44,531 nt of DNA. Source: Gammaproteobacteria bacterium (GTDB lineage Bacteria > Pseudomonadota > Gammaproteobacteria > SZUA-140). The notes under the pieces are model-generated. The model did not search any database. It worked only from the letters and a program-made list of their open reading frames with translations, and was not told where the DNA came from. Position numbers and translations under genes: made by a program. Shown here one piece after another: positions 29,289 to 35,712 of this stretch. The stretch is from assembly GCA_026982565.1 (NCBI GenBank), contig JALSGV010000170.1, positions 1 through 44,531 on the forward strand, read 5' to 3'. The number at the start of each line of letters is the position of its first letter. Positions within the stretch are counted from its first letter, which is position 1.

Positions 29289-30628
29289 CCTGCCCCGCCA
29301 TAGCGGGCGCTGACGCGCCGCTGCATCTCGTCCCTGGTCGGCATGGGAGGTACGGAACGATGCCGCAGCAACAGGGCATGGCTGGCGTGCATGGCATCGA
29401 ACAGGGGCCTGAACTCGGCCAGCAACCGGCTGTCACTGGGCGGCGCCTCCCCGCATTCCCTCCTCACCTGCGCAAAGATCTCGCCCAGGGTGCGGCGCCC
29501 ATCGACGTATTTCATGATGAGGGCGACGTGGGCCGTCTTGGGAATGGCGATGGAGAGATTGCCTCCGCCGGGCATTCTGAACACGATACGTTGACGGGCG
29601 TCCTCGCACAGGCGGTAGAAGCCCTCGTAGGCGGCCTGATCGTAGATGAATGCCAGCGCCGGCACCACCCCGTGGATGTCGCTCAGCTCCGGCGGCTGCT
29701 TGGGCGTTTTCGCAGCATAGACGGTGTGCTGGCACAGTTTTCCATGGAGCAGTTCGCCCACGGCCTGGCGCGAGCGCAGGGGGAGGCGCTGCACTTTTTC
29801 CAGCAGGCCGGGATCCCTGATATGAGTCTCGGGACGGTAACTCAGTTCACCAAAGAGCCGCACCAGCTGCATCCCACCCTCGTCGAGGAAGGCATACAGC
29901 TCGGGAATCGTATAGGCGCGATCATGGGAATGGAGCAGGAGGTCATAGATACCGCTGGGCCCGGCCTGAATCTCCTGGGCATAGATATCCATGGACTGCC
30001 TGAAGGCATGACGTTCGGGCAGGGTGTCGATGACCTTGAGGGTGTTGGCGATCTTCTCATCGGTATTTTCAGCGCCCTGGTTGATGAAGCGCATGAGGGC
30101 CTGCATCTGATACACCCCCGCCCGCCCATAGGCGGCGTAGAGCATCAGCCCCAGGACACCGTCATCGGCCAGCACTTCCTTCAGCGCCTGCAATCCCTCA
30201 GGTGGTGATTCGAGATGATGCAACACGCCGCTGCAATTGATGTAGTCGAAACGGCCCATTCCCAGGCGCGGCAGCTCCAGCAGTGATTCCTGAACCCATG
30301 TGATATTGTCCAGTCCCCTGATGGCGGCACGCCGCCGGGCGATATTCAAGGAGGTCTCGCTCAAATCCAGGCAGGTGACGGTCGCGGCGGTGCCGCGGAG
30401 CTGTTCTGCCAAGGCGATGGCGCTGTCGCCGGTGCCGCACCCAGCCACTAGCGCGTTGAAACCACTGGAAAAATCCCGTCTTCCGGCAAATCCATAATGG
30501 TTCAGGACGTCCAGGGCATCGAGCACGGGCACGTACAGGCGCGTTTTTTCCTGTTCCGGGTCGCGCGGGGGATAGGGATAGACCTCATACTGCGCCTTGA
30601 CGGAAGGCGCATAATTACCATGCTTCAT
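29285..30628 (-). CDS. SAM-dependent class I methyltransferase of unknown substrate
   Basis: From the ATG at 30628 it has 447 residues. Residues about 55-190 form a Rossmann methyltransferase: motif I is ALVAGCGTGDSAIALAE (59-75), the acidic motif II ends TVTCLDLSE, and INCSGVLHHLESPPEGL is the motif IV region. The opening YEVYPYPPRDPEQEK recalls tRNA- or small-molecule methyltransferases with a tyrosine/proline-rich cap. A C-terminal region (about 330-440) with LSIAIPKTAHVALIMKYVDGRRTLGEIF looks like a winged-helix or PqqD-like module. An alternative ATG at 30670 adds 14 residues encoded entirely by a repeat arm (30636-30666). Neither start has a Shine-Dalgarno site. The stop overlaps trpF. 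In relatives truA usually occupies this place. The substrate is unknown. Confidence 0.85.
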   Translation of the reverse strand: MKHGNYAPSVKAQYEVYPYPPRDPEQEKTRLYVPVLDALDVLNHYGFAGRRDFSSGFNALVAGCGTGDSAIALAEQLRGTAATVTCLDLSETSLNIARRRAAIRGLDNITWVQESLLELPRLGMGRFDYINCSGVLHHLESPPEGLQALKEVLADDGVLGLMLYAAYGRAGVYQMQALMRFINQGAENTDEKIANTLKVIDTLPERHAFRQSMDIYAQEIQAGPSGIYDLLLHSHDRAYTIPELYAFLDEGGMQLVRLFGELSYRPETHIRDPGLLEKVQRLPLRSRQAVGELLHGKLCQHTVYAAKTPKQPPELSDIHGVVPALAFIYDQAAYEGFYRLCEDARQRIVFRMPGGGNLSIAIPKTAHVALIMKYVDGRRTLGEIFAQVRRECGEAPPSDSRLLAEFRPLFDAMHASHALLLRHRSVPPMPTRDEMQRRVSARYGGAG

Positions 30629-30635
30629 CGTGTTA

Positions 30636-30666
30636 TTAACCCGGCAATAATATATATCGTATTCAG
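30636..30666 (+). repeat. Repeat copy E2, left arm of a 31-bp inverted pair
   Basis: This starts TTAACCCGGCAATAATATAT and ends CGTATTCAG. It matches the complement of 30712-30742 at 28 of 31 positions. It lies 8 bases upstream of the methyltransferase ATG at 30628, so on the minus strand GCCGGGTTAATA directly precedes the start codon. Confidence 0.85.
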
Positions 30667-30711
30667 CCATTGCCCGCGCACCGCGCCTTGTTCCAGCGCA
30701 GGTCTGAAGTC

Positions 30712-30742
30712 CTGAATACGATATATATTGTTGCCCAGTTAA
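30712..30742 (-). repeat. Repeat copy E3, right arm of the inverted pair
   Basis: On the minus strand this starts TTAACTGGGCAACAATATAT and ends CGTATTCAG. With 30636-30666 it encloses 45 bases of unrelated sequence. Its terminal TTAA (30739-30742) is also the first four bases of the adjacent MITE. Confidence 0.85.
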
Positions 30743-30856
30743 GGAAGGTCTGATTAATTCGTCATCCCGGCGAAGGCCGGGATCCAGTTATTTGATTTTC
30801 CTGGATTCCCGCCTGCGCGGGAATGACGATTGTCGGATTAATCAGGCCTTCCTTAA
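30739..30856. mobile_element. 118-bp MITE carrying a REP-type inverted repeat
   Basis: Ends are 20-bp inverted repeats, TTAAGGAAGGTCTGATTAAT (30739-30758) and the complement of TTAAGGAAGGCCTGATTAAT (30837-30856), with one mismatch. The centre holds a second inverted pair of the type GTCATCCCGG...GGGATCCAG and CCTGGATTCCCG...GGGAATGACG around ttatttgatttt. There is no coding capacity. TTAA at both ends fits insertion at a TTAA target, though the palindromic TTAA could equally be part of the termini. Confidence 0.8.
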
Positions 30857-30978
30857 CATTATAGGGAAAAGCGACTGCAACGGCAGGATTATTTACGGCC
30901 CTTGCGGATATCTCCGATACCCCACCCCGCGCAACGGCGCTAAACTGTCACGAGTTCCTTCTGGAAATCCCTTGTAAA

Positions 30979-31458
30979 ATGGCCATTCTGCAACTGCTCA
31001 CTCTGCTGATCATCGCCAATGGCGCCCCCGTCCTCGCCCAGTGGCTTTTCCGCGACCATGGCGCACAACCCATCGACGGGGGCAGACGCCTGAGGGATGG
31101 CCGCCCCCTCCTGGGCGCCAGCAAGACCTGGCGGGGGCTGGCGGCCGCGTTGCTGGTGACGCCCGTTGCGGCCCCGGCCATCGGCGTGGCCATCCTCACC
31201 GCGTTGCTGATTGCCGCCATGGCCATGCTCGGCGATCTTCTCTCCAGCTTTATCAAAAGACGCCTGAACCTGCCGCCCAGCAGCCAGGCCCTGGGTCTGG
31301 ACCAGATCCCGGAGTCTGTCCTGCCCGCGCTGGCGGCGGCGCCTTTCCTGCCGTTGTCCATTGGCGAGGCCCTGCTCACCGTACTACTGTTTTTCTTCCT
31401 CGAACTGGGGCTCTCGCGGCTGCTCTATCGCCTCGGTATTCGCAAGCAGCCCTATTGA
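30979..31458 (+). CDS. Bacterial CDP-archaeol synthase-like (CarS/DUF46) membrane protein
   Basis: A 159-residue polytopic membrane protein with four to five hydrophobic segments (about 4-22, 54-83 in two passes, 116-146). Its polar motifs match the archaeal CarS family that activates unsaturated archaetidic acid with CTP: GASKTWRG at 46-53, GDLLSSFIKRR at 85-95 and LDQIPES at 107-113, corresponding to the archaeal GDGKTWRG, GDLxGSFIKRR and LDQLDF signatures. Bacterial relatives are annotated as CDP-archaeol synthase family, but their lipid substrate is not established and CDP-diacylglycerol-type chemistry is possible. The ATG at 30979 has only a distant GGAAA. It is transcribed alone, convergent with the phosphoesterase gene. 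Confidence 0.85.
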   Translation: MAILQLLTLLIIANGAPVLAQWLFRDHGAQPIDGGRRLRDGRPLLGASKTWRGLAAALLVTPVAAPAIGVAILTALLIAAMAMLGDLLSSFIKRRLNLPPSSQALGLDQIPESVLPALAAAPFLPLSIGEALLTVLLFFFLELGLSRLLYRLGIRKQPY

Positions 31459-31501
31459 GCATGCAGGGCGACAGTATTTTCACGATGTTTCCAGGACCTG
31501 C

Positions 31502-32464
31502 TCATGCTTTCTGCGCGAGGCGGTGAATCACCACTTCAGGCGGGCAGTTCAGACGCACATCCACCACTGATGAACCGGTACCGAGGGAGGTGTATCCCTG
31601 CAGCCGCCCATGACGCCAGTACCCCGCGCAGAAACGGCGCGGACACCTGGCGTTGGTGAGCAAGGGGGCGCCACCAGGAAGGCGGATCTGGCCTCCGTGG
31701 GTATGGCCGCAGAACATGACATCGAAACCGGCGTGGGCGGCCTGCTTGTAGATTTCAGGGGTGTGGGCCAGCAGCAATGAGGTCTCCGCCACCGGAATGC
31801 CGTGGCGGGCGCGCTGCAGATTATCGACGCGGTAATAATGGGGATCATCGACGCCGGCCAGGTGAATGACGGCCCCACCACGCTCTATTTTCACCGACTC
31901 ATTGAGCAGCATGTGGATGCCCATGCCCTCCAGAGACGGCACCATGCGTATGGAGTCGTGATTGCCGAGGATACCGTAGACGGGCCCCTTGAGCCGCTCT
32001 CTCACCTGCGCCATGGCCGTCATGGCGGCATCGATGGGACCGTGGGTGAGAAAACGGAAATCCCCGGTGATCACGCACAAATCATATTCCAGGCCACTCA
32101 CCCGCTCGCTGAGCACGGTGGGGAATTCGGCATTCATGTCGAGGTGCAGGTCGCTGAGATGGAGAATGCGCAACCCCGCGAACTCCGGCGGCAGCCCGGG
32201 AACGGTGATATCCTGGCGATGCACGCGGATGTTCAGGGCGTTGCGGCGGGCGCGCCCGTGCAACCCGGCCAGGCGCAGCGCATTCCTGATGACCGAATGG
32301 GCCGAGTACCAGTTTTCGAGATGAAAATAATTACGCCCGTAACCCAGGACATGGCGGCCCATCTCCGATTCCATGCCGATGCGCTGCTGCAGGTGGGTCT
32401 TGCCCAGGCGCTCGCCCAGCAAGGCATGAAGCACTTCATCAGGCGAATGGGCACGCATATCCAT
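31502..32464 (-). CDS. Calcineurin-like metallophosphoesterase
   Basis: A 320-residue binuclear-metal phosphoesterase of unknown substrate. Metal ligands are in HLSDLHLD (about 102-109), ITGDFRFLTHG (132-142), GNHD (167-170) and GHTHGGQIRLPG (about 250). The spacing fits the YaeI/UDP-diacylglucosamine-hydrolase-like group, some of which act on lipids. The first 85 residues are a helical, charged extension with no signal peptide. I start at the ATG at 32464; an in-frame TTG at 32500 would overlap the upstream small gene. It lies 8 bases after that gene, so the two are probably cotranscribed. It is convergent with the CarS-like gene; a shared role in lipid metabolism is inference only. Confidence 0.9.
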   Translation of the reverse strand: MDMRAHSPDEVLHALLGERLGKTHLQQRIGMESEMGRHVLGYGRNYFHLENWYSAHSVIRNALRLAGLHGRARRNALNIRVHRQDITVPGLPPEFAGLRILHLSDLHLDMNAEFPTVLSERVSGLEYDLCVITGDFRFLTHGPIDAAMTAMAQVRERLKGPVYGILGNHDSIRMVPSLEGMGIHMLLNESVKIERGGAVIHLAGVDDPHYYRVDNLQRARHGIPVAETSLLLAHTPEIYKQAAHAGFDVMFCGHTHGGQIRLPGGAPLLTNARCPRRFCAGYWRHGRLQGYTSLGTGSSVVDVRLNCPPEVVIHRLAQKA

Positions 32465-32472
32465 AAACCCGC

Positions 32473-32712
32473 CTAACCGTTGGGTGTGTTTTTCTTGCAA
32501 TCCTGTCCCGCCGACGAGGGCGCCACACCGATGAGGATGGGGGGCTGCTTGCCATCCACTTCCATGTCCAGGATCGAGACCACCTGGCCATGGGAGACAT
32601 CGATGCTGTCCTTGTGCTGCCTGGCGCCTTCCTGTGATGAATGGGCGCCCAGCAAATAGACCTTCTGTTCCGGCTCGCTATGGTTACTCAGAACGACCAG
32701 CCAAACCTTCAT
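32473..32712 (-). CDS. Small hypothetical protein (79 residues)
   Basis: I do not recognise this family. The ATG at 32712 (MKVWLVVLSNHSEPEQKVYL) has a perfect AGGAGGT 7 bases upstream, which decides it against an in-frame extension to 32766. The protein is soluble and cytoplasmic by composition, with a short beta-rich N-terminal half (VWLVVLSN, KVYLLGAHSS), a GHGQVVSILDMEVDG-like segment (here SHGQVVSILDMEVDG) and a polar tail ending QDCKKNTPNG. It is the first gene of a two-gene unit with the metallophosphoesterase, 8 bases apart. The strong ribosome binding site and codon use like its neighbours argue that it is real. Confidence 0.75.
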   Translation of the reverse strand: MKVWLVVLSNHSEPEQKVYLLGAHSSQEGARQHKDSIDVSHGQVVSILDMEVDGKQPPILIGVAPSSAGQDCKKNTPNG

Positions 32713-32800
32713 TGCGTACCTCCTGAAAGAAACCGGACTGGCATTCCTGAGAACAGGCGCCTGCACGGTTCAGATTTGTGACCAATTTGGCATTTCCTCC

Positions 32801-32817
32801 TGTCCCCATGAGGGACA
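32801..32817. promoter_or_regulatory. Operator-like palindrome between divergent small genes
   Basis: TGTCCC and GGGACA flank a 5-base CATGA. It lies in the 144-base divergent region between the 79-residue gene (minus) and the 74-residue gene (plus), where a shared regulator would bind. No regulator gene is adjacent. Confidence 0.4.
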
Positions 32818-32838
32818 ATAGGGCCATATTGTCATATT

Positions 32839-32858
32839 TATTATCCCGGCAACAATAT
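32839..32858 (+). repeat. Repeat copy E4 overlapping a start codon
   Basis: TATTATCCCGGCAACAATAT matches the half-site of the palindrome at 33085-33122 except for one T in place of A. Its last two bases are the first two of the ATG at 32857. CATATTGT at 32824-32831 can pair with ACAATATG at 32852-32859, which would hide that start codon. Confidence 0.75.
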
Positions 32859-33081
32859 GAATATTTCTTCCACACTCGACAACGGCCTCGCCGCCCTGCA
32901 ACGCGCCCAGGCCAACGCCAAGCAGAATGCCGCGGAGATTGCCCGCTCTGAACCCGCCACGCCCACGCAGACCAGCGCCATGGCCGGCTTGTTGTCCGAC
33001 CGTCAGCAGGCCCTGGCCGCCGCCGCGGTCACCAAGACCGCCGACGACGTGCTGGGGACGATGGTGGATATCAGGGTCTGA
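32857..33081 (+). CDS. Small protein resembling the ends of flagellar rod/hook proteins (74 residues)
   Basis: The 74 residues begin MNISSTLDNGLAALQRAQAN and end VLGTMVDIRV. The start resembles the N-terminal heptad segment of axial flagellar proteins (FlgB/FlgC/FlgK type, a-L-a-x-Q-x-x-l-d-x-x-A-n-N-I-A-N). The C-terminus resembles their final coiled-coil motif, with a short, alanine-rich middle instead of a folded domain. Small proteins of this layout exist in other bacteria without a proven role. The ATG lies inside a repeat copy and has no Shine-Dalgarno sequence. The gene ends 4 bases before the large palindrome at 33085-33122. No flagellar operon is nearby. Assignment is tentative. Confidence 0.7.
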   Translation: MNISSTLDNGLAALQRAQANAKQNAAEIARSEPATPTQTSAMAGLLSDRQQALAAAAVTKTADDVLGTMVDIRV

Positions 33082-33084
33082 TAC

Positions 33085-33122
33085 TATTAACCCGGCAACC
33101 ATATATTGTTGCCGGGTTAATA
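33085..33122. repeat. 38-bp near-perfect palindrome (repeat E5), likely bidirectional terminator
   Basis: Arms TATTAACCCGGCAAC (33085-33099) and GTTGCCGGGTTAATA (33108-33122) are perfect 15-bp complements around CATATATT. Only one base pair spoils full symmetry. It sits between convergent genes and contains the glucokinase stop codon TAA (33119-33117). It may terminate both, although no U-tract follows. Confidence 0.88.
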
Positions 33123-34112
33123 TCCGTTCGCGAAGGCATAGAGGGCCGGCCCGAACAAGGCCGCATGCTCGTTCAGTACCACCTTCACCGGCATGTCCCG
33201 CATGAGCGGGGCCATGCGCCCTTTGTCGAAAAAGGCATACAGAAAAGGGGGCTCCCTGAGCCGGTCCAGGATTTTTGGCGCGATGCCCCCGCCCAAGTAG
33301 ACGCCGCCCGTCGCCATGATCTTGAGGGCATGATTGCCGGCCTCGGCGCCATACAGATGCACGAACATGTCCAGGGCTTCGCGGCACAACGCGCACCCGC
33401 CCTCCCGGGCCGCCCGGGAAACGGCGGCAGCGCCTTCCCCCTGTTCCAGGGCCGCGGACAAGGCCGGCGGGGGCGTTGCCTGGCGATATTCACAGAGAAA
33501 CTCGAAGATATTGACGAGGCCCATTCCCGACACCACCCGCTCCCAGCTGACATGTCCGTAACGCCGGCGCAGAAACCGCAGCAGGGCGATTTCCTGGTCC
33601 GACTGCGGCGCGAAATCCCCATGCCCCCCCTCCGAAGCAAAAGGCCTGTAACGCACACCGTCCCAGTACATGCCGGCCTCGCCCAGGCCTGTCCCCGCGG
33701 AGATGATGGCGCGGTTCCCCGTGGCATGGGGCACGCCCTCATTGAGCACGCAGAAGTCCTCGTCCTTGAGGGCGCCAATGCCCCAGGCATTGGCCTCCAG
33801 GTCATTCAGCAGCCACACCCGGCGCAGGCCGGTGGCGGATTCGAGCACGGCGGCGTCCACCGTCCATGGCAGATTGGTGGCGACAGCCTGCCGCCCCCTG
33901 ACGGGGCCGGCGATGCCAAAACCGCCGTAATCACAGGCTGGCTGCTCACCGCGTCCCTCGCCGGCCAGGAAACGGGCGACGACATCCTCCAGGGAAGCGA
34001 AGTCCCTGCTGGGATAGGTTCTCAGCGCCCGCACCTCCACGCCATCGTTGCTCACTTCGAGGACGGCCAATACGGTTTTGGTTCCCCCAACATCGCCGGC
34101 CAGCACTCTCAT
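33117..34112 (-). CDS. glk: Glucokinase
   Basis: ATP-dependent phosphorylation of glucose to glucose 6-phosphate, in the cytoplasm. The 331 residues belong to the bacterial Glk family (hexokinase-like fold). ATP-binding phosphate-1 motif is VLAGDVGGTKTVLAVLEV at 3-20. The glucose site region includes LLNDLEANAWGIGAL, and ISAGTGLGEAGM is the phosphate-2 motif. GGVYLGGGIAPKIL is the adenosine motif near the C-terminus. GGGGGG about 6 bases before the ATG supports the start. It follows the reductase-UbiA fusion gene by 19 bases on the same strand and is probably cotranscribed with it, an unusual pairing. Its stop lies inside the repeat palindrome. Confidence 0.95.
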   Translation of the reverse strand: MRVLAGDVGGTKTVLAVLEVSNDGVEVRALRTYPSRDFASLEDVVARFLAGEGRGEQPACDYGGFGIAGPVRGRQAVATNLPWTVDAAVLESATGLRRVWLLNDLEANAWGIGALKDEDFCVLNEGVPHATGNRAIISAGTGLGEAGMYWDGVRYRPFASEGGHGDFAPQSDQEIALLRFLRRRYGHVSWERVVSGMGLVNIFEFLCEYRQATPPPALSAALEQGEGAAAVSRAAREGGCALCREALDMFVHLYGAEAGNHALKIMATGGVYLGGGIAPKILDRLREPPFLYAFFDKGRMAPLMRDMPVKVVLNEHAALFGPALYAFANGY

Positions 34113-34131
34113 GGACAGCCCCCCGCGCCTT

Positions 34132-35655
34132 CTACCACAGTTCGATCAATGGTAACACGCCGAACCACAGCACATAGGTCAGGGACAACACCATCAAACC
34201 ATTGATGCGCCGCACCGGCGCGCCCGCCCGCACATAGCGGTACAGGGCATAACACAGGGCGAGGGCGTGAATCGCCATGAAAAAGGAAAGATTCCATATG
34301 GCCCCATTGAACACGTTTGCCGCCATGAGCGCCCATACGGCCATCATGGCGGACACCGTCGCCGCTAGCGCGGCCCAGGCAGCGCGGGCCGGCCCCAGGA
34401 TCACGGCGGCGCTGCGCTTGCCCACCGCCCGGTCGGCATCATGGTCGGGGATTGCGGAGAGAATGATGGAGGGCAGCGTGGCGAAAAAGAGAGGAATGCC
34501 CAGCAACCAGGGATAGGGGTCGCCCCACTGGCCGGTCTGGATGACATAACCGCACAGAATCACGATGACGCTGTGGGTCAGGCCCACATCCAGCTCTCCC
34601 AGCCCGCGGTAACTGAGCTTGAGGGGCGGAAAGGTATAGCCCACCGCCAGCACACCGAATGCGCCCAGCAGCACGAAATCCAGCGGGCCCAGGGGGCCGG
34701 GCAGACCGAACAGCAGAGACACGGCGAGCGTGAGCGCAATACCGGCGGTCAATACGCCCAGACGCACTTCCTTCCTGCTCAACCCGCCTTCGACCAGCAC
34801 CCGCGACCCGCCGTTGAAGGGTCCGGCATTTTCATTGCGCCGGTCGGAATCGTAATCGAAATACTCGTTACACAGCACCGTGATCACTTCCACCAGGAAA
34901 ATGACGAGATACCCCAGCCAGTAGCGGCTGCTGGAAAATGGGGCGCCGCCCTGGGCGGCGGCCAGGGCGCCCAGGGTATAGGCGATCCATGTCATGGGAT
35001 AGAACTGCAGGCGCAGGATCTTGAGCCAGTTCAGGCACTTTTCCTTGAAGCGCTGCAGCGCCAGACGCTGCGCAAGATCCGCCCCCTCCTCACGCGCCTT
35101 TTCCAGCCAGGATTTCCGCTGTATTTCACCGGCGGGCTTGACCGGGCCGAAGGCCGTAACAAAGGCGGGCGTGATGCCGCAGAACCCCAGGGTCGCCTTG
35201 CGCATGGCGTTGTGCCCGGGCTGCCCGTAGATGAAACGGTAGACCCAGGGTGGCGTGTCCATGGTCACCAGCAGATGCGCCGAGCGGCCCTCCAGGCGGC
35301 GTTCCCACACCGCCGGATCGTCCGTTTCATCAAAGGCGAAGCCGGGCGTCAGCACCCGGTCCAGAAACCCCTTCAACAGCGCCGGCATGGTGCCCCACCA
35401 GGTGGGATAGACGAAAACGATATGCTGCGCCCAGGCAATGAGTTCGCGGGCCCTTGCGATGCCCGCCTCGCAGGGTTGCTGATTGGGCGAGTGATTGCGC
35501 ACATGGATATCGAAATCGAGATCCATCACGTCGAGGCGCCTGACCTCGGCCCCGGCCCTGGCCGCGCCGTCCGCGTAGGCGTCCATCAGGGCATGACAAT
35601 AACTGCCCTTGCGGGGGTGGCCACAAATCACCAACACCCTGATTCCCTGACTCAT
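34132..35655 (-). CDS. Fused flavodoxin-like NAD(P)H:quinone reductase and UbiA prenyltransferase
   Basis: A 507-residue two-domain protein. Residues 1-200 are a flavodoxin-fold FMN/FAD NAD(P)H quinone reductase of the MdaB/YrkL type: VLVICGHPRKGSYCHALMDA (7-26), then FVYPTWWGTMPALLKGFLDR (81-100) and TPGFAF. Residues about 210-507 are a UbiA-family membrane prenyltransferase with eight or nine TM segments. Its two Mg-diphosphate motifs are NEYFDYDSD (263-271) and PDHDAD (403-408). The ATG at 35655 was chosen because it starts the reductase fold; an upstream in-frame start at 35733 would overlap the divergent cti gene. The domains are continuous with no stop or frameshift. The likely role is making or reducing a prenylated quinone, but the acceptor is unknown. 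It heads a unit with glk. Confidence 0.9.
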   Translation of the reverse strand: MSQGIRVLVICGHPRKGSYCHALMDAYADGAARAGAEVRRLDVMDLDFDIHVRNHSPNQQPCEAGIARARELIAWAQHIVFVYPTWWGTMPALLKGFLDRVLTPGFAFDETDDPAVWERRLEGRSAHLLVTMDTPPWVYRFIYGQPGHNAMRKATLGFCGITPAFVTAFGPVKPAGEIQRKSWLEKAREEGADLAQRLALQRFKEKCLNWLKILRLQFYPMTWIAYTLGALAAAQGGAPFSSSRYWLGYLVIFLVEVITVLCNEYFDYDSDRRNENAGPFNGGSRVLVEGGLSRKEVRLGVLTAGIALTLAVSLLFGLPGPLGPLDFVLLGAFGVLAVGYTFPPLKLSYRGLGELDVGLTHSVIVILCGYVIQTGQWGDPYPWLLGIPLFFATLPSIILSAIPDHDADRAVGKRSAAVILGPARAAWAALAATVSAMMAVWALMAANVFNGAIWNLSFFMAIHALALCYALYRYVRAGAPVRRINGLMVLSLTYVLWFGVLPLIELW

Positions 35656-35712
35656 ATGACTTGCCCCCTGTGCTATGTTTTTCTTGTGTTCATGCTGGCA
35701 TGATAGATAACC

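Noticed and set aside
30792..30977. 61-codon plus frame starting in the MITE
   Set aside because: Begins in repeat sequence (FLDSRLRGNDD is the usual translation of such REP elements) and has no ribosome binding site.
32684..32875. 63-codon minus frame over the divergent small-gene region
   Set aside because: It overlaps the start and Shine-Dalgarno of the 79-residue gene and lies antisense to the start of the 74-residue gene.
30636..33122. CRISPR-like array
   Set aside because: Copies are irregularly spaced, in both orientations and separated by genes; there are no cas genes.
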